A stretch of 64,000 nt of DNA from Pseudomonas sp. FP453. GTDB lineage: Bacteria > Pseudomonadota > Gammaproteobacteria > Pseudomonadales > Pseudomonadaceae. The DNA lies in assembly GCF_030687495.1 (NCBI RefSeq), contig NZ_CP117435.1, positions 3,972,501-4,036,500 of the forward strand, read 5' to 3'. Position numbers and translations under genes: made by a program. Positions 8,517-17,370 of this stretch are shown piece by piece. Below the pieces are notes generated by a model. The model ran no database searches, was not told the origin of the DNA, and saw only the letters and a list, made by a program, of their open reading frames with translations. Within the stretch, counting starts at the first letter, position 1; every line of letters starts with the position of its first letter.

Positions 8517-9815
8517 ATGATCAACATCGAAACCCCCACGTATTACACCGCCACCAAGAAGTACAACCTGAGTTTTCCCACGCTGGAGCAAGACATTGAC
8601 GCCGACGTCGTAGTGATCGGCGGCGGTTTCTCCGGAATCAACACGGCGCTGGAACTGGCGGAAAAGGGCATCACCAATATCGTCGTGCTCGAAGCGCGCT
8701 ACCTGGGTTTTGGCGGCACCGGGCGCAATGGCGGGCAGATCATGGCCGGCATCGGCCACGACCTGGAAAAGATCAAGAAGGACGTCGGCGAGGACGGCCT
8801 GCGCCAGGTGTTCGAGATCAGCGACCTGGGCGCCGACATCATCAAGAACCGCATCGCCAAGTACAACATCGATGCGGACTTCTGCCACGGCTACGGCTAT
8901 ATGGGGTTCAACGCCCGCCAGGAAAAAACCCTGCGCGCCTGGGAGAAGGATTTCAAGTCGATCAACAGCCAGCACGAGATCCGTTTTCTCGGCGGCGCCG
9001 ACGTGCAGCAGATCATCGGTTCCAACGCCTACACCAGCGCCCTGCTGCACATGGGCGGCGGGCATGTGCACTCGCTGAACCTGCTGCTGGGCGAAGCCAG
9101 CGCACTGGCCAGCCACGGCGTGCGGATTTTCGAGAACAGCCCGGCGCTGGACGTCAGCTACGGCGAACGCATCACCGTGCGCACCGGCCGCGGTTCGGTG
9201 CGCGCGAGCAAGTTGCTGTGGGCCTGCGACAGTTTCCTCAACAAACTTGAGCCCGAGCTGCACCGCTCGACCATCAACACCTACGCATTCCAGATGATGA
9301 CCGAGCCGTTGCCCGAGGAATTGATCCAGCGTATCAGCCCGATTCGCGGCGCCTACAGCGACATCCGCCCGGTGATCGACTACTACCGCGTGACCAATGA
9401 AAACCGTCTGCTGTTCGGCGCTGCGACCCCCTTGGTGGAGCATATTCCCGGCGACCTCAAGGCGTGGAACCGGCGCCTGATGCTGAAGATTTTCCCCTAC
9501 CTCAAGGACGTGAAAATCGATCTGGCCTGGGGCGGTCCGATGGCATGCAGCCCCAACCTGTTTCCGCAGATCGGTACCCTGCCAGGGCGCAGCAATGCGT
9601 TTTTCGTACAGGGCTATTCGGGCTTTGGCGTGACCCCCAGCCACATCATCTGCAAGGTCCTGGCCGAAGGCATGAGCGAAGGCTCGGCGCGCTATGACCT
9701 GGTCAGCTCGATCCCGCGCCCGACCATCATCGGCAAGGACGCGATCCGCCCCTTGCTGCTGACGGCGGGCAAATCCTGGCACCAGCTTTCCGGCTACTGG
9801 AACGGGCGCCGCTAA
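8517..9815 (+). CDS. FAD-dependent amine/amino-acid oxidoreductase (DAO family), probable monoamine oxidation
   Basis: This 432-residue flavoprotein has the N-terminal dinucleotide-binding motif VVVIGGGFSG at residues 31-40, followed by VVLEARYLGFGGTGRNGGQ. That is typical of the PuuB/DadA-like DAO family that oxidises amines to aldehydes with release of ammonia and hydrogen peroxide. The C-terminus has FVQGYSGFGVTPSH, the second FAD-contact region. It is the first gene of a tight operon (30 bp to the cupin gene, then MoaF and two SDRs). Together with a phenylacetaldehyde-type dehydrogenase nearby and the adjacent hpa operon, this suggests oxidation of tyramine, dopamine or phenethylamine. 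I recall a coupled Tyn/Hpa arrangement described in P. putida U, but cannot match gene letters here. The substrate is inferred. Confidence 0.8.
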   Translation: MINIETPTYYTATKKYNLSFPTLEQDIDADVVVIGGGFSGINTALELAEKGITNIVVLEARYLGFGGTGRNGGQIMAGIGHDLEKIKKDVGEDGLRQVFEISDLGADIIKNRIAKYNIDADFCHGYGYMGFNARQEKTLRAWEKDFKSINSQHEIRFLGGADVQQIIGSNAYTSALLHMGGGHVHSLNLLLGEASALASHGVRIFENSPALDVSYGERITVRTGRGSVRASKLLWACDSFLNKLEPELHRSTINTYAFQMMTEPLPEELIQRISPIRGAYSDIRPVIDYYRVTNENRLLFGAATPLVEHIPGDLKAWNRRLMLKIFPYLKDVKIDLAWGGPMACSPNLFPQIGTLPGRSNAFFVQGYSGFGVTPSHIICKVLAEGMSEGSARYDLVSSIPRPTIIGKDAIRPLLLTAGKSWHQLSGYWNGRR

Positions 9816-9845
9816 ACCATTTTTTACTCATCAGGAGCAACTGCC

Positions 9846-10211
9846 ATGACCCTTACCACCCTCAAGCACAATATCCAGCTGTCCGAACTCGACGCCTGGG
9901 GCACCGTGGCCGACCTCGGTTCCCAAATCCTCGAAGGCGACGTGCGCGCCTTTGGCAAAATGACCTTCGGCGCGCCCACCGACCCGGTCAGCAGTGCCTA
10001 CTTCGGCACCACCCAGGGCAAGTTCCGCATGGTCTACCCGTTCACCGAACAAGCCACCGTCGTGACCGGCGAAGTGCTGCTCACCGATGAGGCCACCGGC
10101 CAGTCCACGCGCTACCAGGCAGGTGACAGCTGGTTCGTGACCAAGGGCACCCCTGTGCTGTGGGAAGTGCTCAGCGAAAGCTTCGTCAAACATTACTTCG
10201 CCGTCGTCTAA
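9846..10211 (+). CDS. Cupin domain protein (DUF861/cupin_3 type)
   Basis: This single-domain cupin of 121 residues contains the EutQ/DUF861-like core FRMVYPFTEQATVVTGEVLLTD and YQAGDSWFVTKGTPVLWEV. Metal-binding His residues of classical cupins are mostly replaced, as is common in this subfamily. AGGAGCAACTGCC precedes the ATG. It lies 30 bp after the FAD oxidoreductase and 13 bp before moaF-like. A role as small-molecule binding or accessory protein of the monoamine operon is inferred from position only. Confidence 0.75.
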   Translation: MTLTTLKHNIQLSELDAWGTVADLGSQILEGDVRAFGKMTFGAPTDPVSSAYFGTTQGKFRMVYPFTEQATVVTGEVLLTDEATGQSTRYQAGDSWFVTKGTPVLWEVLSESFVKHYFAVV

Positions 10212-10224
10212 GGGAGACGTTGCC

Positions 10225-11046
10225 ATGACGAGTTCGTCCAACTGGATCACCGTGGGCGCACTCGCCGACGGTTTCGCCCCAGCAGCGTTCATCCTGCCCA
10301 ACCGTGCCGACCTGGCCGGCCGGGCCTTCACCCTGCACTTCGCCAACGGCTGGCAGATCGAGCACCGTTTCGAATCGGCCAGCCTGGCCTGGCACGCCGC
10401 CGATGGTCACTCAAGCGGCAGCGCACCGTACCGCGCCACCTCCATCCGCCCGGGGTTGTACCTGGTGGATTTCATCAAGCACGAAGCCGGGCACAGTTGG
10501 TCCATCAGCCTGGTGCTGGACACCCAGGGCGCCTCGTTCACGGCGGTGATCGGCAGCCTGCCGTCCCCGCAGGAGACCCACGAAGGCCTCTACCACCGCG
10601 CCCTCGCCGGCAAGCCATTGACCTCGGTGCAGGTGGATTTCCTGCACGGCAGCCTCGACCGCCCCTGGCAGGACGGCCACTGTCTGCACACACCCACCGA
10701 TGAACTGGTGGGCCTGCGCAACCAATATCGCTACAGCCCCAGCGAAGTCTACGAACACATCTACCTCAACGAACGCTTTTACGCCTGGCAATGCTTGCAA
10801 GGTGTGGAGCAAGGTTTGTGCGACACCGATCGCTGCCATTACTACAAGATCGCCGAACAGCTGTACCTGTTTGTGTGGCAGGAAAAGATCGTACCCACCC
10901 TCGGCCTGGTATTGATCGACCTGCAACAGCAGCGCAGTGACGGCAAGATCTTCGGGTACGCCGGTGCCTCCTTCGATGCGTTGTCGAACTTCCCGGTCAG
11001 CGCCTATTGCCGGGTGCTCAACCGCACGGAATATCCGCATGACTGA
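10225..11046 (+). CDS. MoaF family protein (monoamine-regulon type)
   Basis: This 273-residue protein contains two calycin-like beta-barrel halves corresponding to the MoaF N- and C-terminal domains. The N-half has GRAFTLHFANGWQIEHRF and PYRATSIRPGLYLVDF; the C-half has VYEHIYLNERFYAWQCLQG and YYKIAEQLYLFVWQEK. Despite frequent labelling as molybdenum-cofactor protein F, my recollection is that MoaF of Klebsiella is named for the monoamine (tyramine) regulon, which fits this context. It overlaps the next SDR gene by 8 bp. Its biochemical function is not known to me. Confidence 0.8.
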   Translation: MTSSSNWITVGALADGFAPAAFILPNRADLAGRAFTLHFANGWQIEHRFESASLAWHAADGHSSGSAPYRATSIRPGLYLVDFIKHEAGHSWSISLVLDTQGASFTAVIGSLPSPQETHEGLYHRALAGKPLTSVQVDFLHGSLDRPWQDGHCLHTPTDELVGLRNQYRYSPSEVYEHIYLNERFYAWQCLQGVEQGLCDTDRCHYYKIAEQLYLFVWQEKIVPTLGLVLIDLQQQRSDGKIFGYAGASFDALSNFPVSAYCRVLNRTEYPHD

Positions 11047-11843
11047 GGCCCGCACAGTGGTGATCACCGGCGCCGGCACGGGCATCGGCGCCGCGTGTGC
11101 CCGGCTGTATGCCCAGGAAGGTGCGCAACTGGTGCTGATCGGCCGACGCCGCGCCCCCTTGGAACAGGTGGCGCGTGAAACCGGCGGCCTGATCCTGGTG
11201 GGCGATGCCGCCTGCCCGGCGACCTGGGACGATTTCATCCGCCAGATCCATGCCCATTGCGCGCGCCTCGATGTGCTGCTGGCCTGCGCAGGCGGCCATG
11301 GCCTGGGCAGCGCCACCCAGACCAGCCCCGCCACCTGGGAAGGCGCCCTGCGCAGCAACCTCGACAGCGCGTTCTACAGCGCCCGCGCCTGCCTGCCGTT
11401 ATTGCAGGCAAATGCGGGAAAACATCGTGCTGATCGGCTCTATCGCCTCGCTGGCAGCGGGGCCCGAGGTGTGCGGCTACACCACGGCCAAGCACGCGCT
11501 GCTCGGTTTGAACCGCTCCCTGGCGCGGGACTATGGCCCCCTCGGGGTACGGGTGAACGCCGTGTGCCCGGGCTGGGTGCACACCCCCATGGCCGATGCA
11601 GAGATGCAGCCGCTCATGGACGCCTACGGCGACACACTGCAGCAAGCCTATGCACGGGTCTGCGCCGACGTGCCATTGCGCCGCGCCGCCCAGGCCGAAG
11701 AAATCGCCAAGGTGTGCCGCTTCCTGGCCTCCCGCGACGCGTCGATCATCACCGGAGCCACGTTGGTGGCGGACGGTGGTTCGAGCATCGTCGATGTGCC
11801 GACACTGGCCTTTACACGCCTGGAGCCCGCCCATGCCCAATGA
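11039..11843 (+). pseudogene. SDR-family oxidoreductase, frameshifted in GGGAAAA
   Basis: This is a short-chain dehydrogenase read in two frames. The first frame (11039 to about 11416) carries the Rossmann motif VVITGAGTGIGAACA and LLACAGGHG, ending at LPLLQANAG. The second frame (about 11420-11843) resumes with NIVLIGSIASLAAGPEV, the active-site YTTAKHALLG (Y-x-x-x-K) and VRVNAVCPGWVHTPM. Removing one base from GGGAAAA at 11416-11422 restores LLQANAGNIVLIGS exactly, so a single-base insertion is the simplest explanation. That is either a sequencing error or a genuine null allele. It overlaps moaF-like by 8 bp and the next SDR by 11 bp in the operon. Confidence 0.82.
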
Positions 11844-12588
11844 CCTGGATTTCAGCGGGCAGGTGGTGCTGGTCACCGGCGGCGCCCAGGGCATTGGCCT
11901 GGGGATTGTCGAAGCGTTTGCCCGGCGTGGCGCCCGGGTAGTGATTGCCGACCGCCTGCTGGAGCAGGCCCAGGCGGTTGCCGCCGCCCTGTGTGCGCAA
12001 GGGGATCGCGTCGAGGCCGTGGGTGTTGACCTGGCAGACGCCGAGGCCGTGCTCGGCTGCGTTCAAGCGTTGCCGCAGCTGGATATCCTGGTGCACAACG
12101 CCGGGTATTTTCCGCTGACCGCCTTTGAAGCGATCACCCCGGCGATCCTGCAACGCACGCTGGCGGTCAACCTGTCAGCGCTGTTCTGGCTGACCCAGGC
12201 GGCGTTGCCGATGTTTCGCCACCAAGGCCGGGGTTGTGTGCTGGTGACGTCTTCGGTCACTGGCAACCGGGTTGGCTATCCTGGCTTGAGCCATTACGCG
12301 GCGTCCAAAGCCGGGGTCAACGGGTTCATCCGCAACGCAGCGCTGGAACTGGCGCCGCTGAATGTGCGGGTAAACGGCGTCGAGCCCGGCATGATCGCCA
12401 CTCCGGCGATGGGCAACCTGGGGGATGCGACGCTCAATGCCAGCATTGCCAGCAGCGTGCCATTGGGGCGGTTGGGGGTGGCGGCGGATATTGCCGGAGC
12501 GATGGTGTTTCTGGCGTCTGAGTTGGCCGGTTACATCACAGGGCAAACCCTGGTGGTCGATGGTGGGTCCACCCTGCCGGAAGTCTGA
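11833..12588 (+). CDS. SDR-family oxidoreductase (second of pair)
   Basis: This intact classical short-chain dehydrogenase/reductase has 251 residues. It shows VVLVTGGAQGIGLGI (NAD(P)-binding TGxxxGxG), DILVHNAGYFPLT, the catalytic Ser in VTSSVTGNRV, YAASKAGVNGF (Y-x-x-x-K) and VNGVEPGMIATPAM. The start at 11833 overlaps the preceding SDR by 11 bp. It is the last gene of the plus-strand monoamine operon and may oxidise a hydroxylated side-chain intermediate. The substrate is unknown. Confidence 0.85.
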   Translation: MPNDLDFSGQVVLVTGGAQGIGLGIVEAFARRGARVVIADRLLEQAQAVAAALCAQGDRVEAVGVDLADAEAVLGCVQALPQLDILVHNAGYFPLTAFEAITPAILQRTLAVNLSALFWLTQAALPMFRHQGRGCVLVTSSVTGNRVGYPGLSHYAASKAGVNGFIRNAALELAPLNVRVNGVEPGMIATPAMGNLGDATLNASIASSVPLGRLGVAADIAGAMVFLASELAGYITGQTLVVDGGSTLPEV

Positions 12589-12602
12589 AGTGTGATTCAA
12601 AG

Positions 12603-12624
12603 GTGGGCGCACATTCGCGCCCAC
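12603..12624. terminator. Hairpin between convergent SDR and AraC genes
   Basis: GTGGGCGC and GCGCCCAC form a perfect 8-bp stem with a 6-nt loop, placed in the 46-bp gap between convergent genes. There is no clear T-run, so it is a candidate bidirectional terminator only. Confidence 0.45.
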
Positions 12625-12634
12625 ATGGGTTCAT

Positions 12635-13577
12635 TCAGGCGCCCACTGCCTGCATCCGGCTCGAGCGAAAATCCTTCGGCGACACTTCAAACTGCTTCTT
12701 GAACGAACGGCTGAAATGCGCCGAGTCGGTAAACCCCCATTTATAGGCAATCGAGGTGATTGACTCGCTGCGCAGGAACGGGTTGGTCAGGTCATCCGCG
12801 CTGCGTTTGAGCCGCGCCCGCTGGATGTATCGGCAGACGCTGTCATCTTGTTCCTCGAACAGACGGTACAGGTGCCGCACTGAAATGTTCAGGCGGCTGG
12901 CCAGGCCGATCGGGCTCAGGCCGGGCTGGCTCAGTGACTCATCGATCACCTTCTGCACATAGCTGCGCAGGTTGTTGCCGTGCAGCGCTGCCGCCCCTTC
13001 ACGGCACTCGTCGCCCTGCTCCAGGGCCGAGCCCAGCAGCGAGACGAACGCCGCCTGCAACGCTTCCACCTCGCCGCCACCGTCTTCGGTGCTGTCCTTG
13101 CACAACTGGTCCATCAGCACATGCAGCATGCGTCCGCAGGCCTTGTTCGAGGAGATCTTGCCAAACGCACGGCCATCGCCGCCCAGGTGCTTGCACACGT
13201 CCGTGCGCGACAGGGACAGCGACGCATGTTCAATAAGGCCGAAGGGGGATGATTTCGATGGAGCCCACCGAGTCCATCAGCAGCATCTCGCCGGGGGCCA
13301 GTTGCAGGGTCTGGCCGTTCTGTACGATCTGCGAATAACCGCTGCGCTGGCTGACCAGGAAACAGTCCTGGTCATTGTCATGGTCGGCATGGTGCGCCGG
13401 ACGTTTGATCAGCCCGGCATTGGTGCGCAAAATGGCCAGCCCGCGCGGCAAGTTGCTGATCTCGCCGATGAACAGTGAACGGTTGAAGGCCAGTTCGGTA
13501 TCGAAATAACCGCACGCGTCGCGCAGTTCCCGATTCCAGGTATCCAGCCCGTCGTGTGCATGCTGTGGGACGCTCAT
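12635..13577 (-). pseudogene. AraC-family regulator (FeaR/TynR-like), frameshifted in a G5 run
   Basis: This is an AraC regulator split by one extra base. The N-terminal ligand-binding part starts at 13577 (GGAGG upstream), runs MSVPQHAHDGLDTWNREL, and reaches MLLMDSVGSIEIIP before running into a stop. The continuation FGLIEHASLSLSR and the HTH domain (LASRLNISVRHLYRLFEE, SIAYKWGFTDSAHFSRSFKK) are in the next frame. Deleting one base from the G5 run at 13244-13248 joins them. The domain layout (N-terminal AraC-binding domain near residues 20-190, C-terminal double HTH) resembles FeaR, the activator of aromatic amine catabolism. It faces the SDR operon and probably controls the cluster. Confidence 0.8.
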
Positions 13578-13690
13578 GGGGTGCCTCCGCAATGGCTTGT
13601 TTTTGTTGTTCTGCGGCAATAGTTAACATGTTATCTATTGCCACGCAACAACTACCTGTCTTGCCATTGCGGTTGCACTATTGATGCCAA

Positions 13691-14257
13691 TCAGAGGGTT
13701 GCCAACAGCCGTTGCAGGCCCGCCAGGCTGGCGAGCAAGTGATCACGCTGCACCGGGCTCAGGGCGATGTAACGCCGGAACGCCGGCATGCGATTGACCA
13801 CTTCGCTGCCGCCCATATGCTCCAGGCGCACACACCATTGCAGGTTGTGCAGTTCGATGCGCAGGCGCTTGAAATCCAGGGGCATCAGCGCCTGGAACAA
13901 CCCTGTGTCCGCCTGCACTCGCGCCTGCAACTCACGCCCCAGTGCCGGGTTGCCGGAGCGCCGCCGCAGGCGAATGCCGTGGCGCCGAATCGCGCCGCCA
14001 TGGTGCACTTCGAAGCTCGCCGTGCCCCCTGTCGCGGCAGGCACGCGCAGCACGAATTCGGTCATCACCAGGTGCATCAACAACTGCGATTCGGTGCGCT
14101 CCACCATCTCGACGTCCAGCTCCGCCAGTTCAGCGTTCGCCGGCCCGAGATTGCGTCGTACATGCGCCAGGGTCACCCCCGGCCGATAGCCCGCCGGGGC
14201 ACGGTCTGCACGCAACAGCTCAAACAGTTTTTGGCGCAAAGTCGCGATAACCGCCAT
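13691..14257 (-). CDS. DUF3156-like protein
   Basis: This 188-residue cytosolic protein of unknown function looks like the DUF3156 family on the basis of GYRPGVTLAHVRRNLGP and its length; I could not verify this by search. The start at 14257 is chosen because GGAG lies 7 nt upstream and TGATG overlaps the permease stop by one base; ATG 14263 is possible. The sequence is Arg-rich with no signal peptide or membrane helix. Translational coupling to an APC permease gene suggests a role linked to amine uptake, but none is demonstrated. Confidence 0.65.
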   Translation of the reverse strand: MAVIATLRQKLFELLRADRAPAGYRPGVTLAHVRRNLGPANAELAELDVEMVERTESQLLMHLVMTEFVLRVPAATGGTASFEVHHGGAIRRHGIRLRRRSGNPALGRELQARVQADTGLFQALMPLDFKRLRIELHNLQWCVRLEHMGGSEVVNRMPAFRRYIALSPVQRDHLLASLAGLQRLLATL

Positions 14258-15722
14258 CAGCATGCTCCGGTTGATGACTGAACTCCTTTGCCAGCAACCT
14301 CCTCCACGGAGGCCGGTTTGAAAGGATTGACCTTCTGTACCACCAGGGTCCAGAACAACGCATACGCCGCTGTCCCGCCCAGCATCACGCCAAACGGCAC
14401 GTAGATGTCCGAGGGGTTCATGCCCGGTGGCGTGATGAACCACATGCCCAGCAGGATGCCAAGGCTCGACACGACCTGCGGCAGCGGAAACCACGGCGAG
14501 CGATACGCGCGGGGCAGGTCCGGCCGACGAATGCGCAGGATCACCACCGACACCGTCACCAGCAGGTAGGCAAAGCTCCACGCACACACCGCCGCGAGCA
14601 CCAGGTGCATGATGTTGTCGGTATTGCCGCCCAGGTACAGCGCGTGCAGGCATGGAATCAGCATCGCCACCAGGATGCACAGCAGCGGCGTCTTGAAACG
14701 CGGGTGCAGGTAGGTGAAGACCTTGGGCAACGCTCCATCCACCGCCATGCCATAGAGAATCCGTGGCACCCCGGCCATCAAGGTGTTGATGGTTGCCGCG
14801 CCGGCAAACAGAAAGCCTATGCCCAACCACATCGGCCCGACCTGTCCCATCACCTGTTCGGCGAACCTGGGGATGGCCATCGGTGTATCCAGCAGGTGCA
14901 CGCCCGAGGCGGCATCCAGTACCACGTTTTCCACCTGGCGCTTCATCGCCGCGCCGTAGATGAACATGCACGTCGCCACCCCCACCAGGCCCAGCATCAT
15001 CGCGCGCGGCATCACCCTGGCCGATTGGCGCAAGTCCGGCGCCAGCGGCGTGACGAACTCGCAGCCGACAAACATGAACATCGCCATGCCCACCAGCGAC
15101 AGCACGGTGATCAGGTCGGTGCCCACCAGCGACTCGCCGAACCAGCCATCCAATTGCACCGCTGGCGCGGCGATCAGGCCCAGCACGCCAAACACCATCA
15201 GCGTGGTCCACATGCCAAACGTGAGGATGATTTCCGCGCGCCCAAACGCGCTCACGCCAAAGGCATTCAGTACGCCGAACACGATCACGAAGCCCACCCC
15301 CAGCAGCCACGAGCCACCGGCCGACTCCGCCAAGCGTGTTGAGGTGTTCGAAGTTCACAAGTGCCATGACCCCGGCCAGGATGGTCTCGGCGGTGCCGGC
15401 AAACACGTGCACGATCAGGTAGGCCGACAACGTGCCGGTGATCGCGAAAAAACGCCCCATGCCGCAGTTGATGTAGTCGTACACCGAGCCGGTGGTGGGC
15501 AGGATCGCAGCGGCCTCGGCAAACGTCGTCGCCTGGGCCAGCATCATCACCCACGGCGATCAGCATCGCCAGGGCAAAGGCACTGCCGCCGATACCGAAG
15601 CCCATGGTGGCGGTGAGAATCACCGGGCTGGCCATGATCAGGCCGATGGTACTGGCCAGTGCGGTGGGGAAACCTACCGTGCCTCGGTTGAGGTGCGCGG
15701 TGAGTCGGTCATTGCTCGACAT
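14257..15722 (-). pseudogene. APC-family amine/amino-acid permease with two frameshifts
   Basis: This inner-membrane permease of the amino acid-polyamine-organocation superfamily is read in three frames. The start at 15722 follows GAGGACCCCACC and gives MSSNDRLTAHLNRGTVGF, then MLIAV. One extra G in the GGG at 15551-15553 shifts to VMMLAQATTFAEAAAILP. One extra base at 15330-15331 shifts to AESAGGSWLLGVGFVIV through the C-terminus. Correcting both gives a continuous protein of about 487 residues with roughly 12 helices. It probably imports the aromatic amine. Two independent single-base insertions in one gene point either to poor sequence quality here or to decay. Confidence 0.82.
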
Positions 15723-15939
15723 GGTGGGGTCCTCGAAAGCGTTTTTTGGAATGTGTCGGCACTCTGCGCCCCACCCGTATTGGCCGTCTTGCCCCTGTCT
15801 GCCGCCGGTTTTGTTGCTCCCTGCCACGGCCTGGTGCCTGGCGGCCAGGGTCAAATCCCTGGCACGCAGGAGAAAGACTTGGGCCCCCAGCGCTCGCCCT
15901 AATGCGCCCTCACTCTCAACCAAGCTGGGGACAATAACA

Positions 15940-17264
15940 ATGGAGCACACACTGAAAAAACGCCGCCTCGGCCAGGCGGTCGGCCTGGCTATCACGCTGC
16001 TGGCGGGCCAGGCCCAGGCGGTCGAGCTGTATGCCGATGACGACACCAAGGTCACCGGCAACTTCCTCGCCGTGTACGGCCTGTTCAACAGTCCGAAAAA
16101 CTACGACGGCCGCAGCGGCGGCTCCACCTGGCGCGAGGGCTTTATCAAGTACGGCCTCAGCGTCGAACAGAACCTGGGCACCCTGGGCGGCGTGTACGGC
16201 ACCGCCAACCTGGTGAGTTCCGGCACCTGGGGCGATGGCGATGCGTCCGGCGTCACCACCGGCCAGGAGCGCACCACCAAGTTTGACGAAGCCTTCGCCG
16301 GCTGGCGCTCCGGCGAGCTTGTTCCCGGCGCTGGGCAAGGACGGAGTGGACCTGTCGTTCGGCCGCCAGGTCCTCACCCTCGGCGACGGTTTCATACTCA
16401 ACGACGACGGCCCCAACCTCGGCAAAGGCGTGGGCGACGGCGCGTTCAATCGCGGCGGCGCCTACTACATCGCCGCGCGCCACGCCTTCGACAAGACGGC
16501 GGTGGTCCGCCTCGGCGGCAAGGACGGCGTGCATGGCAGCCTGCTCTGGTTCAAATCCGACAACCCCGCCCAGGCCATGAGCGAAATGGCCGGCGGCACC
16601 CTGGAATACAGCGCCGTACCGGGCACCCTGGGGCTCACCTATCTGCACGGCATCGACGTGGACGAGCGCTACGCCAGCGACGTGCAACGCCAACGCAAGG
16701 GCATGAACCTCTATAGCGTTCGCGGCGCCGGCAATGCCGGCATCGACAATGCGCACTTCGCCTTCGAACTGGCGCGCCAGGACCGCCGCGACGGCCAGGA
16801 AAACGCCGGCTACGCCGAAGCCGGCTACACCTTCGCCGACCTGCCCTGGACACCCGACCTGACCTATCGCTACGCCCCGCTATTCAAAACACTGGGACGC
16901 CATGTTTGCCGGTTTCAATCGCGGCTACGGCACCTGGGTCCAGGGCGAAGTGGCGGGCAACTATTCCGGCCCCTACAACACCAACACCGCGGTGCAACAC
17001 GTAGCGCTGAAGGTCAAGCCGCTGGAGAACGTCACCCTCGGCGCGCTGTTTTTCGACTACAACACCGTCAGCACTCGCGGCCAGTTGAACCTGGATGGGC
17101 GTGAACTGGACCTGTACGCCGAATGGGCGGTGAACGAGCACCTGATCATCACCCCGCTGATCGGCCTGTACAAACCCGACAAGGATGCCGAAACCGGCGG
17201 CAACCAGGTCGGCGGCAACGGCACCAACGTCTATAGCCAACTGGTGGTCGCCGTGCCCTTCTGA
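15940..17264 (+). pseudogene. Outer-membrane porin with two frameshifts
   Basis: This beta-barrel porin gene is divergent from the permease, with a 217-bp gap. The signal peptide is visible (LGQAVGLAITLLAGQAQA, cleaved before VELYADDDT). One extra T at 16319-16320 interrupts AGWRSGEL-FPALGKDG, and one extra C in the C4 run at 16875-16878 interrupts TYRYA-RYSKHWDAMFAGF. Both corrections restore a continuous frame that ends SQLVVAVPF, with the terminal Phe typical of outer-membrane proteins. The location beside the amine permease and aldehyde dehydrogenase suggests an entry channel for the aromatic amine. Confidence 0.8.
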
Positions 17265-17370
17265 AACGCTTGGGCAGGCACAGGCATAAAACCTGGCAGG
17301 CACAGTCAAGCCACATGGGGGGCCGTTGGTTACCCTCGGCTTTTCTTCAGTGAACTGCCAGGAACCTGCC

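Noticed and set aside
10225..11046. Molybdenum cofactor biosynthesis role for the MoaF protein
   Set aside because: The context is amine catabolism and no other moa gene is near; the name fits the monoamine regulon better.
13691..15550. A 619-codon fusion of permease N-terminus with DUF3156
   Set aside because: Most of the middle is out-of-frame permease sequence. The apparent fusion results from frameshifts near 15551 and 15330 and from the DUF3156 gene sharing that frame.
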